Positions 17,759 through 26,338 are shown, numbered from the stretch's first letter. The stretch is 64,000 nt of DNA from Chitinophaga dinghuensis (GCF_003259435.1 NZ_QLMA01000005.1:434001-498000); one strand, 5' to 3'. A program made the numbers and translations. The notes: generated by a model from the sequence alone, not told the origin.

Positions 17759-17761
17759 CCG

Positions 17762-17845
17762 TGCCCAGAACTGGATTCGAACCAGCACACCCTTGCGAGC
17801 GCTGCGACCTGAACACAGTGCGTCTACCAATTTCGCCATCTGGGC
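17762..17845 (-). tRNA. tRNA-Leu (anticodon CAG)
   Basis: 84 nt on the minus strand. The acceptor stem GCCCAGA pairs with TCTGGGC, with discriminator A. The D-loop has AATTGGTAGACGCA, the anticodon stem-loop is CTGTGTTCAGGTCGCAG (anticodon CAG), there is a long class-II variable arm (CGCTCGCAAGGGTG), and the T-arm is CTGGTTCGAATCCAG. The CCA end is not encoded. A promoter lies upstream and a terminator directly downstream. Its 3' side faces the decayed element, consistent with use as an attachment site, though no second copy of the tRNA 3' end was seen near 11-12 kb. Confidence 0.95.
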
Positions 17846-17869
17846 AACTGATTTTGTGTTTCAGGGTTG

Positions 17870-17899
17870 CAAAGATAATCAGTCATTTCAATATTCCAA
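17870..17899 (-). promoter_or_regulatory. Promoter of tRNA-Leu
   Basis: Minus strand: TTG (17899-17897), 19-nt spacer, TATCTTTG (17877-17870), a full match to the Bacteroidota consensus. The predicted start is about 18 nt before the tRNA 5' end. Confidence 0.7.
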
Positions 17900-17992
17900 A
17901 AATATCTTATCCTTTTACTCAAACGCTTGCGTAAATTATTTTACTGCAATCGTTTAGCAGGTCGTATCTTGACCAGTATAAACAACAGGAAC

Positions 17993-19483
17993 ATGAAAAT
18001 CAAAACCAGTACCTTGTTACTGCTGCTATCTGTCGGGGCCCTTCAGAGTCAGGCCCAGCAACCAAAAAAGCAAAAACCAAACATCATCTTTATCTATGCA
18101 GATGATTTGGGCGTAGGCGAAGTAGGCGCCTATGGTCAACAAAAAATTAAAACGCCTCGCTTAGATCAACTCTCCCGGGAAGGTATTCACTTTACGCAGT
18201 TCTATACCAGCACGCCAGTATGCGCTCCCGCCAGATGTATGCTACTCACTGGCCGACATGGAGGCCATAGCTATATCCGTGGGAACTATGAAATGGGCAC
18301 CTTCGCCGATTCCCTGGAAGGCGGCCAAATGCCACTCCCGGAAGGTACCGTGACCATCGGCCATATGCTCCAGAAAGCAGGCTATAAGACAGCCGCTATC
18401 GGTAAATGGGGACTCGGTATGCCATTCACTACCGGCGATCCCAACAAACAAGGATTCGATTACTTCTATGGATACCTGGACCAAAAACAAGCCCATAACT
18501 ACTACCCTACCCATCTCTGGGAAAACGGGAAAAAAGATCCGCTGAACAATCATTTCATCGATGTACATAAACCGCTGCGCGCAGACCAGGCCACCGACAG
18601 CGCCTTCAATTACTACAAAGGCAATGACTATGCAGTAGATGAAATGACGAAAAAGGCAATACAGTTTATCGAAGAAAACCGCCAGCAGCCATTCTTCCTG
18701 TATCTCCCCTATACCATCCCACACGTTTCCCTCCAGGCTCCGGACTCGGCTATACGAAAATACGTTGGCCTCTTCGATGAAAAGCCCTATCTCGGCAACC
18801 AGGGATATACGCCCAGCAAATATCCACTATCCACCTACGCTGCTATGATCACCTACCTCGATACACAAGTAGGCATCGTAATGGATCTCGTGAAGAAACT
18901 GGGACTGGATGAGAATACCATTATTATGTTCTCCAGCGATAATGGGACTACCTTCAATGGTGGCGTTGATCCTGTCTTCTTCAACAGTGTAAGCGGATTA
19001 AAAGGACTTAAAATGGACCTCTATGAAGGAGGCATCCGGGAACCACTGATTGCCAGATGGCCTGGAAAAATCCCCGCTGGCAGCACCGCCGCAGCGGCTG
19101 CCGTACAATATGATCTCATGGCTACTTTCGCAGAAATTGCTGGAACCAATGCACCCGCGAATGATGGCGTCTCCCTACTGCCAGCGTTAAAAGGCAATGA
19201 GAAATCCCTGCAACAACGGACTTATATCTATTTCGAATATCCGGAAAATGGCGGCGCCGTAGCCATCAGAAAAGGGAAATGGAAAGCTATCAAAACCAAT
19301 ATGAAAAAAAATAAACAAGCGCCATGGCAACTGTATAACCTGGAAACAGATCCTAATGAAAAACAGGATGTTGCCAGCGAACACCAAGATATGCTCCCTA
19401 CCTTTGATGCTATTGTGCTCAAAGAACACCGTAACGCACATATCAATGAATGGGAATTCCTGAATAGTAAAATGTCTAAATAA
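17993..19483 (+). CDS. Secreted arylsulfatase (sulfatase family S1)
   Basis: 496 aa from the ATG at 17993 (MKIKTSTLLLLLSVGALQSQ), which gives a signal peptide; the frame extends upstream to a TTG but without support. Metal-binding start IIFIYADDLG follows, then the sulfatase signature PVCAPARCMLLTGRH, where Cys of C-A-P-A-R is converted to formylglycine. Further conserved parts are GKWGLGMP, FLYLPYTIPHVSLQAP and MFSSDNGT. It hydrolyses sulfate esters in the periplasm or outside the cell, substrate unknown. It needs a formylglycine-generating enzyme, which is not encoded in this window. A convergent terminator separates it from the ABC genes. Confidence 0.9.
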   Translation: MKIKTSTLLLLLSVGALQSQAQQPKKQKPNIIFIYADDLGVGEVGAYGQQKIKTPRLDQLSREGIHFTQFYTSTPVCAPARCMLLTGRHGGHSYIRGNYEMGTFADSLEGGQMPLPEGTVTIGHMLQKAGYKTAAIGKWGLGMPFTTGDPNKQGFDYFYGYLDQKQAHNYYPTHLWENGKKDPLNNHFIDVHKPLRADQATDSAFNYYKGNDYAVDEMTKKAIQFIEENRQQPFFLYLPYTIPHVSLQAPDSAIRKYVGLFDEKPYLGNQGYTPSKYPLSTYAAMITYLDTQVGIVMDLVKKLGLDENTIIMFSSDNGTTFNGGVDPVFFNSVSGLKGLKMDLYEGGIREPLIARWPGKIPAGSTAAAAAVQYDLMATFAEIAGTNAPANDGVSLLPALKGNEKSLQQRTYIYFEYPENGGAVAIRKGKWKAIKTNMKKNKQAPWQLYNLETDPNEKQDVASEHQDMLPTFDAIVLKEHRNAHINEWEFLNSKMSK

Positions 19484-19490
19484 ACAGAAA

Positions 19491-19521
19491 AGTCCGCAGG
19501 AAGAATAAACCCCTGCGGACT
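19491..19521. terminator. Bidirectional terminator
   Basis: Perfect 10-bp stem AGTCCGCAGG/CCTGCGGACT with an 11-nt loop, between the convergent sulfatase and ABC permease genes. Confidence 0.65.
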
Positions 19522-19544
19522 CTGATTATGAAAAGAGCGATATT

Positions 19545-20294
19545 TTATTTGTTATCCCATTTGAAATACTTGATTCCCAATCCCACAAATACCAACGTAT
19601 ATCCAATGGTGGCCAGTAATGCCATCGTATGATCATTCGTCCATAATAATGGTTGCAAACTTCCTGCCAGAGCTTTCTGTACCACCCCATATGGCGACCA
19701 TTGCACCACTTCTTTCATGGTTTCTCCCAACGCGCCAAACTGACCAAACATCCCTACCATAATGAAGGCGAAATATACCAGCCTTGTTGTAGAGTTCACC
19801 GTATCCGGATTTTTAATAAGTCCCACAATCAATTGACCCAATCCCAGATACAACCAACCGGCAACGATGGTCATCAACAAACCGGTAATATATCCCAGTG
19901 CGGAAATACTGATCTTATCCACTGCAAAACCTACTATAAATACAAGTAGCACCATCAGGGCAATCAATCCTATCTGGATGGATAAACGACTTAACATGAT
20001 CGTCCAGGTAGGTACCGGGGCTACTCTTAGTCGCTGAAACACGCCTCTGTCGCGGTCTCTGGCCATTGTATTGGAATAACCCATTAAACCAATACTTGTT
20101 AATCCAATCGTGATAACACTGGATAATACCATTACGGGCCCTAATTTGTCTACCAATCCTTTCCAGGATATGAGAATGATAATAGGCACCAGCAGTACTA
20201 GTCGCAGGGAACGACGGTTACGCCATAACGTAGTGAAATCTGCTTGCAGCAGGGTGGTCAGTACATTTTTTGTTGCGGGTATTCTTGTTTCCAT
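19545..20294 (-). CDS. ABC-2 type transporter permease
   Basis: 249 aa with six hydrophobic segments (for example VLLVPIIILISW, IGLIALMVLLVFIVGF, GLLMTIVAGWLYLGLGQLIV, LLATIGYTLVFVGLGI). The motif RDRGVFQRLRVAPVPTW is the typical cytoplasmic loop of ABC-2 exporters. It is encoded 12 bp after the ATPase gene, so the two form one exporter. Likely roles are drug, lipid or polysaccharide export; the substrate is unknown. Confidence 0.85.
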   Translation of the reverse strand: METRIPATKNVLTTLLQADFTTLWRNRRSLRLVLLVPIIILISWKGLVDKLGPVMVLSSVITIGLTSIGLMGYSNTMARDRDRGVFQRLRVAPVPTWTIMLSRLSIQIGLIALMVLLVFIVGFAVDKISISALGYITGLLMTIVAGWLYLGLGQLIVGLIKNPDTVNSTTRLVYFAFIMVGMFGQFGALGETMKEVVQWSPYGVVQKALAGSLQPLLWTNDHTMALLATIGYTLVFVGLGIKYFKWDNK

Positions 20295-20306
20295 AAGGGC
20301 AAAATA

Positions 20307-21092
20307 TTATGAACGAACGGCGCGTCCGGTTAAACCAATAAATACATCTTCCAGGGTGATACGTCCTTTACGGGATACGCTGATCACTTCGGGATCTTCC
20401 CGATGCAGCGCTATCAATCGCTCCGGCGTATCGATGGCAATGATTCGACCATGGTCGATAATAGCGATTCTGTCGCACACTGCTTCTGCTTCTTCCATGG
20501 AATGAGTGGTTAGTAAGACGCCATGTCCTTTGGCCCGAATGGCTTCAATTCTATCCCACAACTGGCGTCTGGACTGCGGATCCAAACCAGTGGTCGGCTC
20601 GTCCAGCAATACCAGTGCGGGATTATGTATAGTTGCTATTAGCAAGGAAACTCGTTGTTGTTGTCCGCCGGATAATTGACCGTATTTCTTTTCGGCCGCA
20701 TCTTCCAGCTTGATTTCCTGCAATCTGTTAAACACATCTTCTTTCGTCAGCTTAACGCCATAAACGCCTGCATACAGTTTTAGTATATCCGCAATCGTTA
20801 ACTCCGGTTGAAAACTAGTGGCCTGCAATTGCACGCCCATATTCGCTTTGGCATATAATGGCTGCCCCACAATATCAAACCCCACTACTTTTATCTGCCC
20901 CGTTGCCGGGCGAATTAATCCTTCAATAGCGCTCAATGTGCTGGTCTTTCCTGCACCGTTAGGCCCCAGCAGTCCAAAGATCTCTCCAGGTCTTACTTCC
21001 AGCGACACCTCTTTTACCGCCTGAAACTGACCGTAGAATACGCTTATCCGGTCAACATTCAGTATAGGGAGTTGTTCCAATGTGTTACTCAT
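20307..21092 (-). CDS. ABC transporter ATP-binding protein
   Basis: 261 aa. Walker A GLLGPNGAGKTS (about 39-50), Q-loop LQATSFQPELTI, ABC signature LSGGQQQRVSL, Walker B ALVLLDEPTTGLDP and the switch His in LLTTHSMEEAE are all present. The C-terminal tail is of the DrrA/CcmA group. It powers the ABC-2 permease encoded downstream. A -7 box lies 29 bp upstream. Confidence 0.93.
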   Translation of the reverse strand: MSNTLEQLPILNVDRISVFYGQFQAVKEVSLEVRPGEIFGLLGPNGAGKTSTLSAIEGLIRPATGQIKVVGFDIVGQPLYAKANMGVQLQATSFQPELTIADILKLYAGVYGVKLTKEDVFNRLQEIKLEDAAEKKYGQLSGGQQQRVSLLIATIHNPALVLLDEPTTGLDPQSRRQLWDRIEAIRAKGHGVLLTTHSMEEAEAVCDRIAIIDHGRIIAIDTPERLIALHREDPEVISVSRKGRITLEDVFIGLTGRAVRS

Positions 21093-21120
21093 GCGTTGTA
21101 GATTGATTTTTATGGTGAGA

Positions 21121-21128
21121 CAAAGGTA
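21121..21128 (-). promoter_or_regulatory. -7 box of the ABC exporter operon
   Basis: TACCTTTG on the minus strand, a full TAnnTTTG match, 29 bp before the ATG at 21092. A TTG lies at 21156-21154, a slightly long 25-nt spacer. Confidence 0.4.
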
Positions 21129-21140
21129 TGCTGTAATGCA

Positions 21141-21174
21141 TTGCTGTACATATCAAAAAAGGTAAATACGTTTG
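21141..21174 (+). promoter_or_regulatory. Promoter of the DUF2314-like gene
   Basis: TTG at 21141-21143, 23-nt spacer and TACGTTTG at 21167-21174. The leader to the ATG at 21324 is about 145 nt and contains the GGTAAAA motif cluster. Confidence 0.4.
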
Positions 21175-21180
21175 AGTCGT

Positions 21181-21238
21181 CGGTTAAAACAATATTTCTC
21201 TCGGTAAAACCGGAACCAACTATTTTTACCGGTAAAAG
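21181..21238. promoter_or_regulatory. Cluster of CGGTAAAA motifs with a perfect 14-bp palindrome
   Basis: CGGTTAAAAC (21181-21190), CGGTAAAACCG (21202-21212, itself an inverted repeat) and the perfect palindrome TTTTACCGGTAAAA (21224-21237) lie within 57 bp, downstream of the plus promoter. The arrangement suggests binding sites for a dimeric regulator; none is identified. Confidence 0.35.
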
Positions 21239-21323
21239 TCCGGATACTGCTTTCCGTCGTATATAAAATTGCATCCCCCGTAGCCAGCCTGTTTACATCG
21301 AATACATTAGTAAATTCATTCAC

Positions 21324-22379
21324 ATGCTCTACAAATTTGTTACAAACCTCAAAAGACACTACAACAGGACCTTAAATTTCCTGTTAGCAAGACCGTTTAA
21401 CCCGATTGATCAATCCTGGTCTGAAATTAAAGCAGGACTGCCCACTCCCCCGTTGAAACCAGAAAACTATGAACCCTTATTATACAAGGCGCTTCATACC
21501 ATCGGTTATTTTAAATGCTCTCTTAAGCAACCCCGGCTCCAACAGCATAGCTTTGCAGTAAGGGTACGCCTTACAGACCAACAGCGCACCATCGAGCCCT
21601 GGATCACCTACCCTTTTTTCGAAAATGGCACGATCAATGGCATCATCAGTACCAAATGTCTCTCTAAAAAATATAAACCTGGTACTGAAATAACATTGCC
21701 AGAATCCTGTATCATCGACTGGATGATGGTGGAAGACGGTTTCCTCCTGGGCGGCTATTCCATCCGCATAGGTATGAAAAATATCGAACGCTATTACAGA
21801 AAAAATATCCTCGACCAGCTCCCCTACGAAATAGACAACGGCCATGATCATTTTGAACATAATCTTACTACTCCGGAAGGCGCCCTCTTATTGTTAGGGG
21901 ATGCGATCGACTCAAGAGACCAAGACAGAATCCGCGCCTGTAAAGACTTCTACAGAGAAGCGCTGTATCTGCTCGGCACTTCTACCAGCCCTAAAATTCC
22001 AAGACCCATTACAGATGAAATGGTCCAACTCCTGGAACGCCGGCTGGAAGATATGTTCATGGCCGTAAATACCATGCCCAATACTTCTGCCTTCCATCAG
22101 GCGAAAAGAAGTTTTCTATATAAAAGACCCCAACGGATGAATGTTTGGGAAATAACAGAAATTAGAACATATTACAATCCTAAATTTAAAACACTGCACA
22201 TCATCAACGTGCAGGAAACGCCCGACGGCTGGAAGGTATTGAGCAATATGAGCGATGTACAGCTCTACCCTAGGCCAGATAACGATAAAGGGCCCATTAT
22301 GGATTTAACAGGTGACCACATAAAATTTTATGAAGACTACAACTTCCCGCTCTTCCTCAAAAACAGGAACAAAGAGTGA
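21324..22379 (+). CDS. DUF2314-like cytosolic protein
   Basis: 351 aa, ATG start. The central part contains PESCIIDWMMVEDGFLLGGY followed by SIRIGM, the pattern of DUF2314 (YegJ-like) domains (..ISDWM.V..G...GGYT.R). The C-terminal half, with EITEIRTYYNPKFKTLHIIN, forms another beta-rich module of unknown family. There is no signal peptide. Its last 50 bp overlap the next gene in a different frame, so the two are probably co-translated. Function unknown. Confidence 0.6.
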   Translation: MLYKFVTNLKRHYNRTLNFLLARPFNPIDQSWSEIKAGLPTPPLKPENYEPLLYKALHTIGYFKCSLKQPRLQQHSFAVRVRLTDQQRTIEPWITYPFFENGTINGIISTKCLSKKYKPGTEITLPESCIIDWMMVEDGFLLGGYSIRIGMKNIERYYRKNILDQLPYEIDNGHDHFEHNLTTPEGALLLLGDAIDSRDQDRIRACKDFYREALYLLGTSTSPKIPRPITDEMVQLLERRLEDMFMAVNTMPNTSAFHQAKRSFLYKRPQRMNVWEITEIRTYYNPKFKTLHIINVQETPDGWKVLSNMSDVQLYPRPDNDKGPIMDLTGDHIKFYEDYNFPLFLKNRNKE

Positions 22380-22983
22380 TCCACGTATAGACGCTTATAT
22401 AGAAAAGGCCGCAGCCTTCGCCCAGCCAATATTACAGCATTTCAGGCAACTGGTACACCAGGCATGCCCCGATGTAACCGAAACCATAAAATGGGGCTTC
22501 CCACATTTCGATTACAATGGCAGTATCCTCACCAGCATCGCGGGTTTCAAACAACATTGCGCCGTGAACTTCTGGAAAGCCGCCATCATGGATGATCCGG
22601 ACAAAATCCTGACTGCCACCGGCGAAACCGCCATGGGACACCTTGGGAAGATTACCAGCCTGAAAGAACTGCCTGCCGATAAAATACTGATCAAGTATCT
22701 GAAACAGGCCGCCAAACTGATAGACGAAGGCGCGAAAGTTCCACAAAAGCCGAAAACAACCGAGAAAAAAGAACTGGAAATACCAGCAGATTTAGTGGCT
22801 GCATTGAAAAAGAATAAAGCTGCTGCGAAGACTTTCGAGGAGTTCAGTTACTCCAATAAAAAAGAATATACTTCCTGGATTACAGAAGCCAAAACGGAAG
22901 CGACCCGTCAATCACGTATAGCCACTGCCGTAGAATGGATGGCCGAAGGGAAAATCAGGAATTGGAAATACCTGAAGAAGTAA
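22330..22983 (+). CDS. YdeI/OmdA-family protein with DUF1801-like N-terminal domain
   Basis: 217 aa. Residues about 20-130 (ETIKWGFPHFDYNGSILTSI then AGFKQHCAVNFW) fit the DUF1801 / YdhG fold. The C-terminal part (FEEFSYSNKKEYTSWITEAK, then RQSRIATAVEWMAEGK) is the YdeI/OmpD-associated helical domain, often annotated OmdA. Bacteroidota proteins of this kind are cytosolic and uncharacterised. It overlaps the upstream gene by 50 bp and is followed by a strong terminator. Confidence 0.8.
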   Translation: MKTTTSRSSSKTGTKSDPRIDAYIEKAAAFAQPILQHFRQLVHQACPDVTETIKWGFPHFDYNGSILTSIAGFKQHCAVNFWKAAIMDDPDKILTATGETAMGHLGKITSLKELPADKILIKYLKQAAKLIDEGAKVPQKPKTTEKKELEIPADLVAALKKNKAAAKTFEEFSYSNKKEYTSWITEAKTEATRQSRIATAVEWMAEGKIRNWKYLKK

Positions 22984-22988
22984 TAGCA

Positions 22989-23017
22989 GCGGGGCTTAAC
23001 GCCCCGCTTTTTATTTT
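22989..23017 (+). terminator. Rho-independent terminator
   Basis: Stem GCGGGGC/GCCCCGC with loop TTAAC, then TTTTTATTTT. It ends the YdeI-like transcript. Confidence 0.85.
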
Positions 23018-25238
23018 AAAGCTTTAATAAACCCAGCTTATGTAAAGTGTTCACCGGTTTGTTATCCCAGAAAAGCTCGAAATCTTCCAGTCCGGCCAAC
23101 TCATAACTTTGCTTTACCTCCTGCAACGTATAGGTCTTAGCGTTATTAACATCCAGCTCCCGGAGCATACCTGCCAGCCAGTTACCCTGTGGCGGATCTA
23201 CACGGATGTTCACCGCTTCTTTCCTGCTTTGGAAGGTCAGGGAAGCCATCTCCCAGGTATTGCCTTTCTTCGATTTGGTGACAATCTCCAGGGCCGGTTG
23301 CCTACCCAGGAAAACCACTTTAGAAGTAGGTTTGATCGTTCCCGGCTCCTCTTCCATCAACGCATTCATGATATAATCCGGCGATATGGACGTTTTAGGC
23401 ACCTTGAACTCAAACCATTTATTCAACGGATAATCCAGGCAGGCGCCATGCATAAAGTTCAGCAACGATTTCTTAAGTCCATAGCTGAAACTTTCATGAT
23501 CGGCCCCTGTAGGATCGATGTGCATAATATCATTGTTAGCAAAAGTGCCTATTTCTTCGGTTTCCTTTTGCACTTTAAACTTCGCGGGGTCCATTCCAAC
23601 AGGACTGTGAGCTGTCATGGTGAACTGATGCCAGTAAGCGGATTGCAGAATCCCTGCCTGGAACATCTGACGCACCATTTCCAGGGCATCGATGGTCTCC
23701 TGTGCGGTTTGGGTAGGAAAACCATACATCAGGTAAGCATGCACCATGATGCCGGCTTCTGTAAAGTGTCGGTTTACCCTTGCCACCTGGGCAACGGTAA
23801 TTCCCTTCTGAATAAGGCCCAGTAATCTGTCGGACGCCACTTCCAGACCGCCACTCACCGCAATACAGCCGGAAGCTTTCAGCAGCAGGCAAAGGTCGCG
23901 GGTAAAGCTCTTCTCAAAACGGATGTTCGTCCACCAGCTCACATTCAGCTTTCGCTTAATGATTTCCAATGCCAGCGCCCGCATCAAAGCAGGCGGAGCG
24001 GCCTCATCCACAAAATGGAAGCCTGTCTGCCCCGTTTGGGCGATGATCGTTTCCATGCGGTCGCAGAGTAGCGAAGCGGCAATGGGCTCGTATATGCGGA
24101 TATAATCCAGCGAAATATCGCAGAAAGTACATTTGCCCCAGTAACAGCCGTGGGCCATGGTCAGCTTATTCCAGCGTCCATCGCTCCAGAGACTGTGCAT
24201 AGGGTTCACCACTTCAATAGCGGAGATATAGTCGTTCAGCAGGAAATCGCTGTAATCAGGGGTTCCTACCTGATGCTGCTTGTAATCCTGGCAGGAAGAG
24301 TTGTTGTAATATTTCACAGCGCCCTCTTCCAGCAGGAAGGTACGCTTGAGGTCAGACTGACTTTTATCTCCCAATACATAACCCAGCAAATTCTCTACCG
24401 GCGCTTCTCCATCATCCAGGGTGATAAAATCAATATATTCAAAAACGCGTGCATCTGAAAGGGAACGCAGTTCCGTATTAGGGAATCCTCCTCCCATGGC
24501 TATTTTCACATTAGGATAATGCGCTTTGATCCACTGTCCGCAACGGAAAGCGGCGTAGAGATTACCAGGGAAAGGGACAGATATGGCCACCATCTGCGGC
24601 TGCACCTCCTCCATACGTTGTTGCAGAAGCTTTATCAGCAACTCGTCGATATAGGTAAATGGCTGCTGTAAGGCAAGGTGGAGCTCATCGAAGCTATTAG
24701 CAGAACGGCTCAGCTTCTCGGCATATCTGCTGAAGCCGAAGTGACTGTCCACACATTCCATGATCAGATCAGAAAGATCCTCCAGGTACATGGTGGCCAG
24801 GTGTTTGGCTTTATCCTGGTTTCCCATGGAGCCAAAAGCCCAGTTCAGATCATCCAGTTGCGCAAAACGGGAGGCTTCCGGCAGGTAATCCCTTTTTACG
24901 ATGAGATGGGCAATAGTAGGGTTCTTCCCCTGCAGGAAGGATATTACGGCATCAACAGTATGAATATAATCCTCCTGTAATGCAAGGATGCGGGCAATAT
25001 TCTCCGATACTGCGCCTACAGGGTGATGGTGGATATAAGAAAACAGATCAGTTAATCCCTGTTTTGAGAATAAGGACAGCGTCACTTCTATACCGAGGTC
25101 CGACTGAAAGGAACTGATCCCTTTTGTGTTCAGGAAGCCTTTCAGGTATGCGGTGGCCGGATACGGCGTGTTCAGCTGTGTAAATGGTGGTGTAATTAAA
25201 TAAACTGTCTTGCTCAAACCAGGTATTTTAAGCCGCAA
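23016..25238 (-). CDS. B12-binding-type radical SAM protein
   Basis: About 740 aa. The N-terminal region (YLITPPFTQLNTPYPATAYL) and the segment MVAISVPFPGNLYAAFRCGQ to KIAMGGGFPN (about 216-254) form a cobalamin-binding-like Rossmann domain. The radical SAM core starts at AHGCYWGKCTFCD (Cys365, Cys370, Cys373). The cysteine spacing is C-x4-C-x2-C rather than the usual C-x3-C-x2-C. Conserved FVDEA, GGLEVASDRLLGLIQKGI and YLMYGFPTQT follow. It probably does a radical methylation or rearrangement; the substrate is unknown. The start is uncertain: there is no ATG, only TTG at 25238 or TTG at 25217. A TACCTTTG box at 25243-25236 would favour the latter. Confidence 0.8.
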   Translation of the reverse strand: MRLKIPGLSKTVYLITPPFTQLNTPYPATAYLKGFLNTKGISSFQSDLGIEVTLSLFSKQGLTDLFSYIHHHPVGAVSENIARILALQEDYIHTVDAVISFLQGKNPTIAHLIVKRDYLPEASRFAQLDDLNWAFGSMGNQDKAKHLATMYLEDLSDLIMECVDSHFGFSRYAEKLSRSANSFDELHLALQQPFTYIDELLIKLLQQRMEEVQPQMVAISVPFPGNLYAAFRCGQWIKAHYPNVKIAMGGGFPNTELRSLSDARVFEYIDFITLDDGEAPVENLLGYVLGDKSQSDLKRTFLLEEGAVKYYNNSSCQDYKQHQVGTPDYSDFLLNDYISAIEVVNPMHSLWSDGRWNKLTMAHGCYWGKCTFCDISLDYIRIYEPIAASLLCDRMETIIAQTGQTGFHFVDEAAPPALMRALALEIIKRKLNVSWWTNIRFEKSFTRDLCLLLKASGCIAVSGGLEVASDRLLGLIQKGITVAQVARVNRHFTEAGIMVHAYLMYGFPTQTAQETIDALEMVRQMFQAGILQSAYWHQFTMTAHSPVGMDPAKFKVQKETEEIGTFANNDIMHIDPTGADHESFSYGLKKSLLNFMHGACLDYPLNKWFEFKVPKTSISPDYIMNALMEEEPGTIKPTSKVVFLGRQPALEIVTKSKKGNTWEMASLTFQSRKEAVNIRVDPPQGNWLAGMLRELDVNNAKTYTLQEVKQSYELAGLEDFELFWDNKPVNTLHKLGLLKL

Positions 25239-25330
25239 AGGTACGACAACCCGGCGGCGAATAAAAATTCAGTTAAAACCCTTTATGGGGGCTATTTTCA
25301 CAATTATCCTACTAAATTAGTAGACTTTAT

Positions 25331-25361
25331 TTGGAAATCATGCGGGCTCCACCTATCTTTG
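25331..25361 (+). promoter_or_regulatory. Promoter of the YceI gene
   Basis: TTG at 25331-25333, 20-nt spacer, TATCTTTG at 25354-25361: a full match to the Bacteroidota consensus. It implies a leader of about 230 nt before the YceI ATG. The leader carries hairpins GGAGAAT/ATTCTCC (25404-25420) and GCGTCAGAAA/TTTCAGACGC (25548-25569), plus a 68-codon frame at 25390-25596 that stops 1 nt before the YceI start codon. Confidence 0.6.
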
Positions 25362-25597
25362 GTATACCACCACGGATAAAGCCGCTGGAATGCTGCACTT
25401 ACAGGAGAATTTCATTCTCCGTATATCCTTTGCCGTTATCCGCAACAACTGTATTTTTGCTCCCCGCCAGCATGGAGGAGCCAGGAAGTTAACGTCTAAA
25501 CCGCTTTTTATGCTATTCCTGTTGGTGGTACTATTGATAAAAAAATGGCGTCAGAAACATTTCAGACGCAACTATTTATATACAAACCAGAAATAAC

Positions 25598-26245
25598 ATG
25601 CAAAAATTAGCATCCCTTTTATTTATCGGCGGCGCCATCCTGATGGTGTCTCATACGCTGCCTGCTGTAGCAAAAGATGGTAAGAAAAAAGCAACTACTC
25701 ATACCGTTGTTGCCAAAGCCGCTACCTTCCAGGTAGATGCCAAACAAAGTAAACTGAATTGGGTAGGTAAAAAAGTAACCGGTCAGCATAGCGGTACCAT
25801 AAACATCGCTTCCGGCTCACTGGCACTGGAAAATAATGTACTGAAGAGCGGTAATTTCTCTCTGGATACCCGCAGCATTGCAGTTACAGATATTAAAGAT
25901 GCCGACGGCAATGCCAAACTGGTAGGCCATCTGAAAGCAGACGATTTCTTCTCCGTTGAAAAATATCCTACTTCAGACTTCGTCATCACCAGCCTGAAAG
26001 CTAAAGGTAATGGCGCTTATGATGTTACCGGTAATCTCACCATCAAAGGCATTACCAATCCTATTACCTTCCCTGCAAACGTTACCGTAAATGGTAATAA
26101 CCTGGTAGCAAAAGCCAATATCACCGTGGATCGTACCAAATACAATATTAAATACGGTTCTAAAAACTTCTTCGCTGGCATCGGCGATAAAGCCATCTAC
26201 GATGAGTTTGAACTGGAAGTAACACTTGTAGCGAACGCTAAGTAA
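25598..26245 (+). CDS. YceI-family periplasmic lipid-binding protein
   Basis: 215 aa. Signal peptide MQKLASLLFIGGAILMVS to about residue 25. The YceI lipocalin-like barrel covers about 45-213: FQVDAKQSKLNWVGKKVTGQ, HSGTINIASGSLAL, HLKADDFFSVEKYPTSDFVI and a C-terminal FELEVTLVA strand. Family members bind polyisoprenoids or other amphipathic molecules in the periplasm; the ligand here is unknown. It has its own consensus promoter, a long structured leader and a terminator, so it is monocistronic. Confidence 0.92.
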   Translation: MQKLASLLFIGGAILMVSHTLPAVAKDGKKKATTHTVVAKAATFQVDAKQSKLNWVGKKVTGQHSGTINIASGSLALENNVLKSGNFSLDTRSIAVTDIKDADGNAKLVGHLKADDFFSVEKYPTSDFVITSLKAKGNGAYDVTGNLTIKGITNPITFPANVTVNGNNLVAKANITVDRTKYNIKYGSKNFFAGIGDKAIYDEFELEVTLVANAK

Positions 26246-26264
26246 GCGCCCATACGATTGTCAG

Positions 26265-26338
26265 CTGACCTGGAAGTACGTATAATTGTATTGTCTGAAA
26301 GGATAGTACGGTATGCCGACTTCCAGGTCAGTTTTTTT
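26265..26338 (+). terminator. Terminator after YceI
   Basis: 13-bp stem CTGACCTGGAAGT/ACTTCCAGGTCAG (26265-26277, 26319-26331) with a 41-nt loop, followed by seven T. Confidence 0.7.

Noticed and set aside
11703..17761. tRNA 3'-end direct repeat as left attachment site
   Set aside because: I searched by eye for the tRNA 3' sequence near 11.7-12.3 kb and found none; the left end may have been deleted.
17504..17957. Three open frames of 94-111 codons across the tRNA region (for example MAKLVDALCSGRSARKGVLV)
   Set aside because: They are translations of the tRNA-Leu gene and its terminator; the pattern is a known false call over tRNA genes.
21153..21359. 68-codon minus-strand frame between the ABC and DUF2314-like genes
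   Set aside because: Overlaps the regulatory motif cluster and the plus-strand gene start, no recognisable protein pattern.
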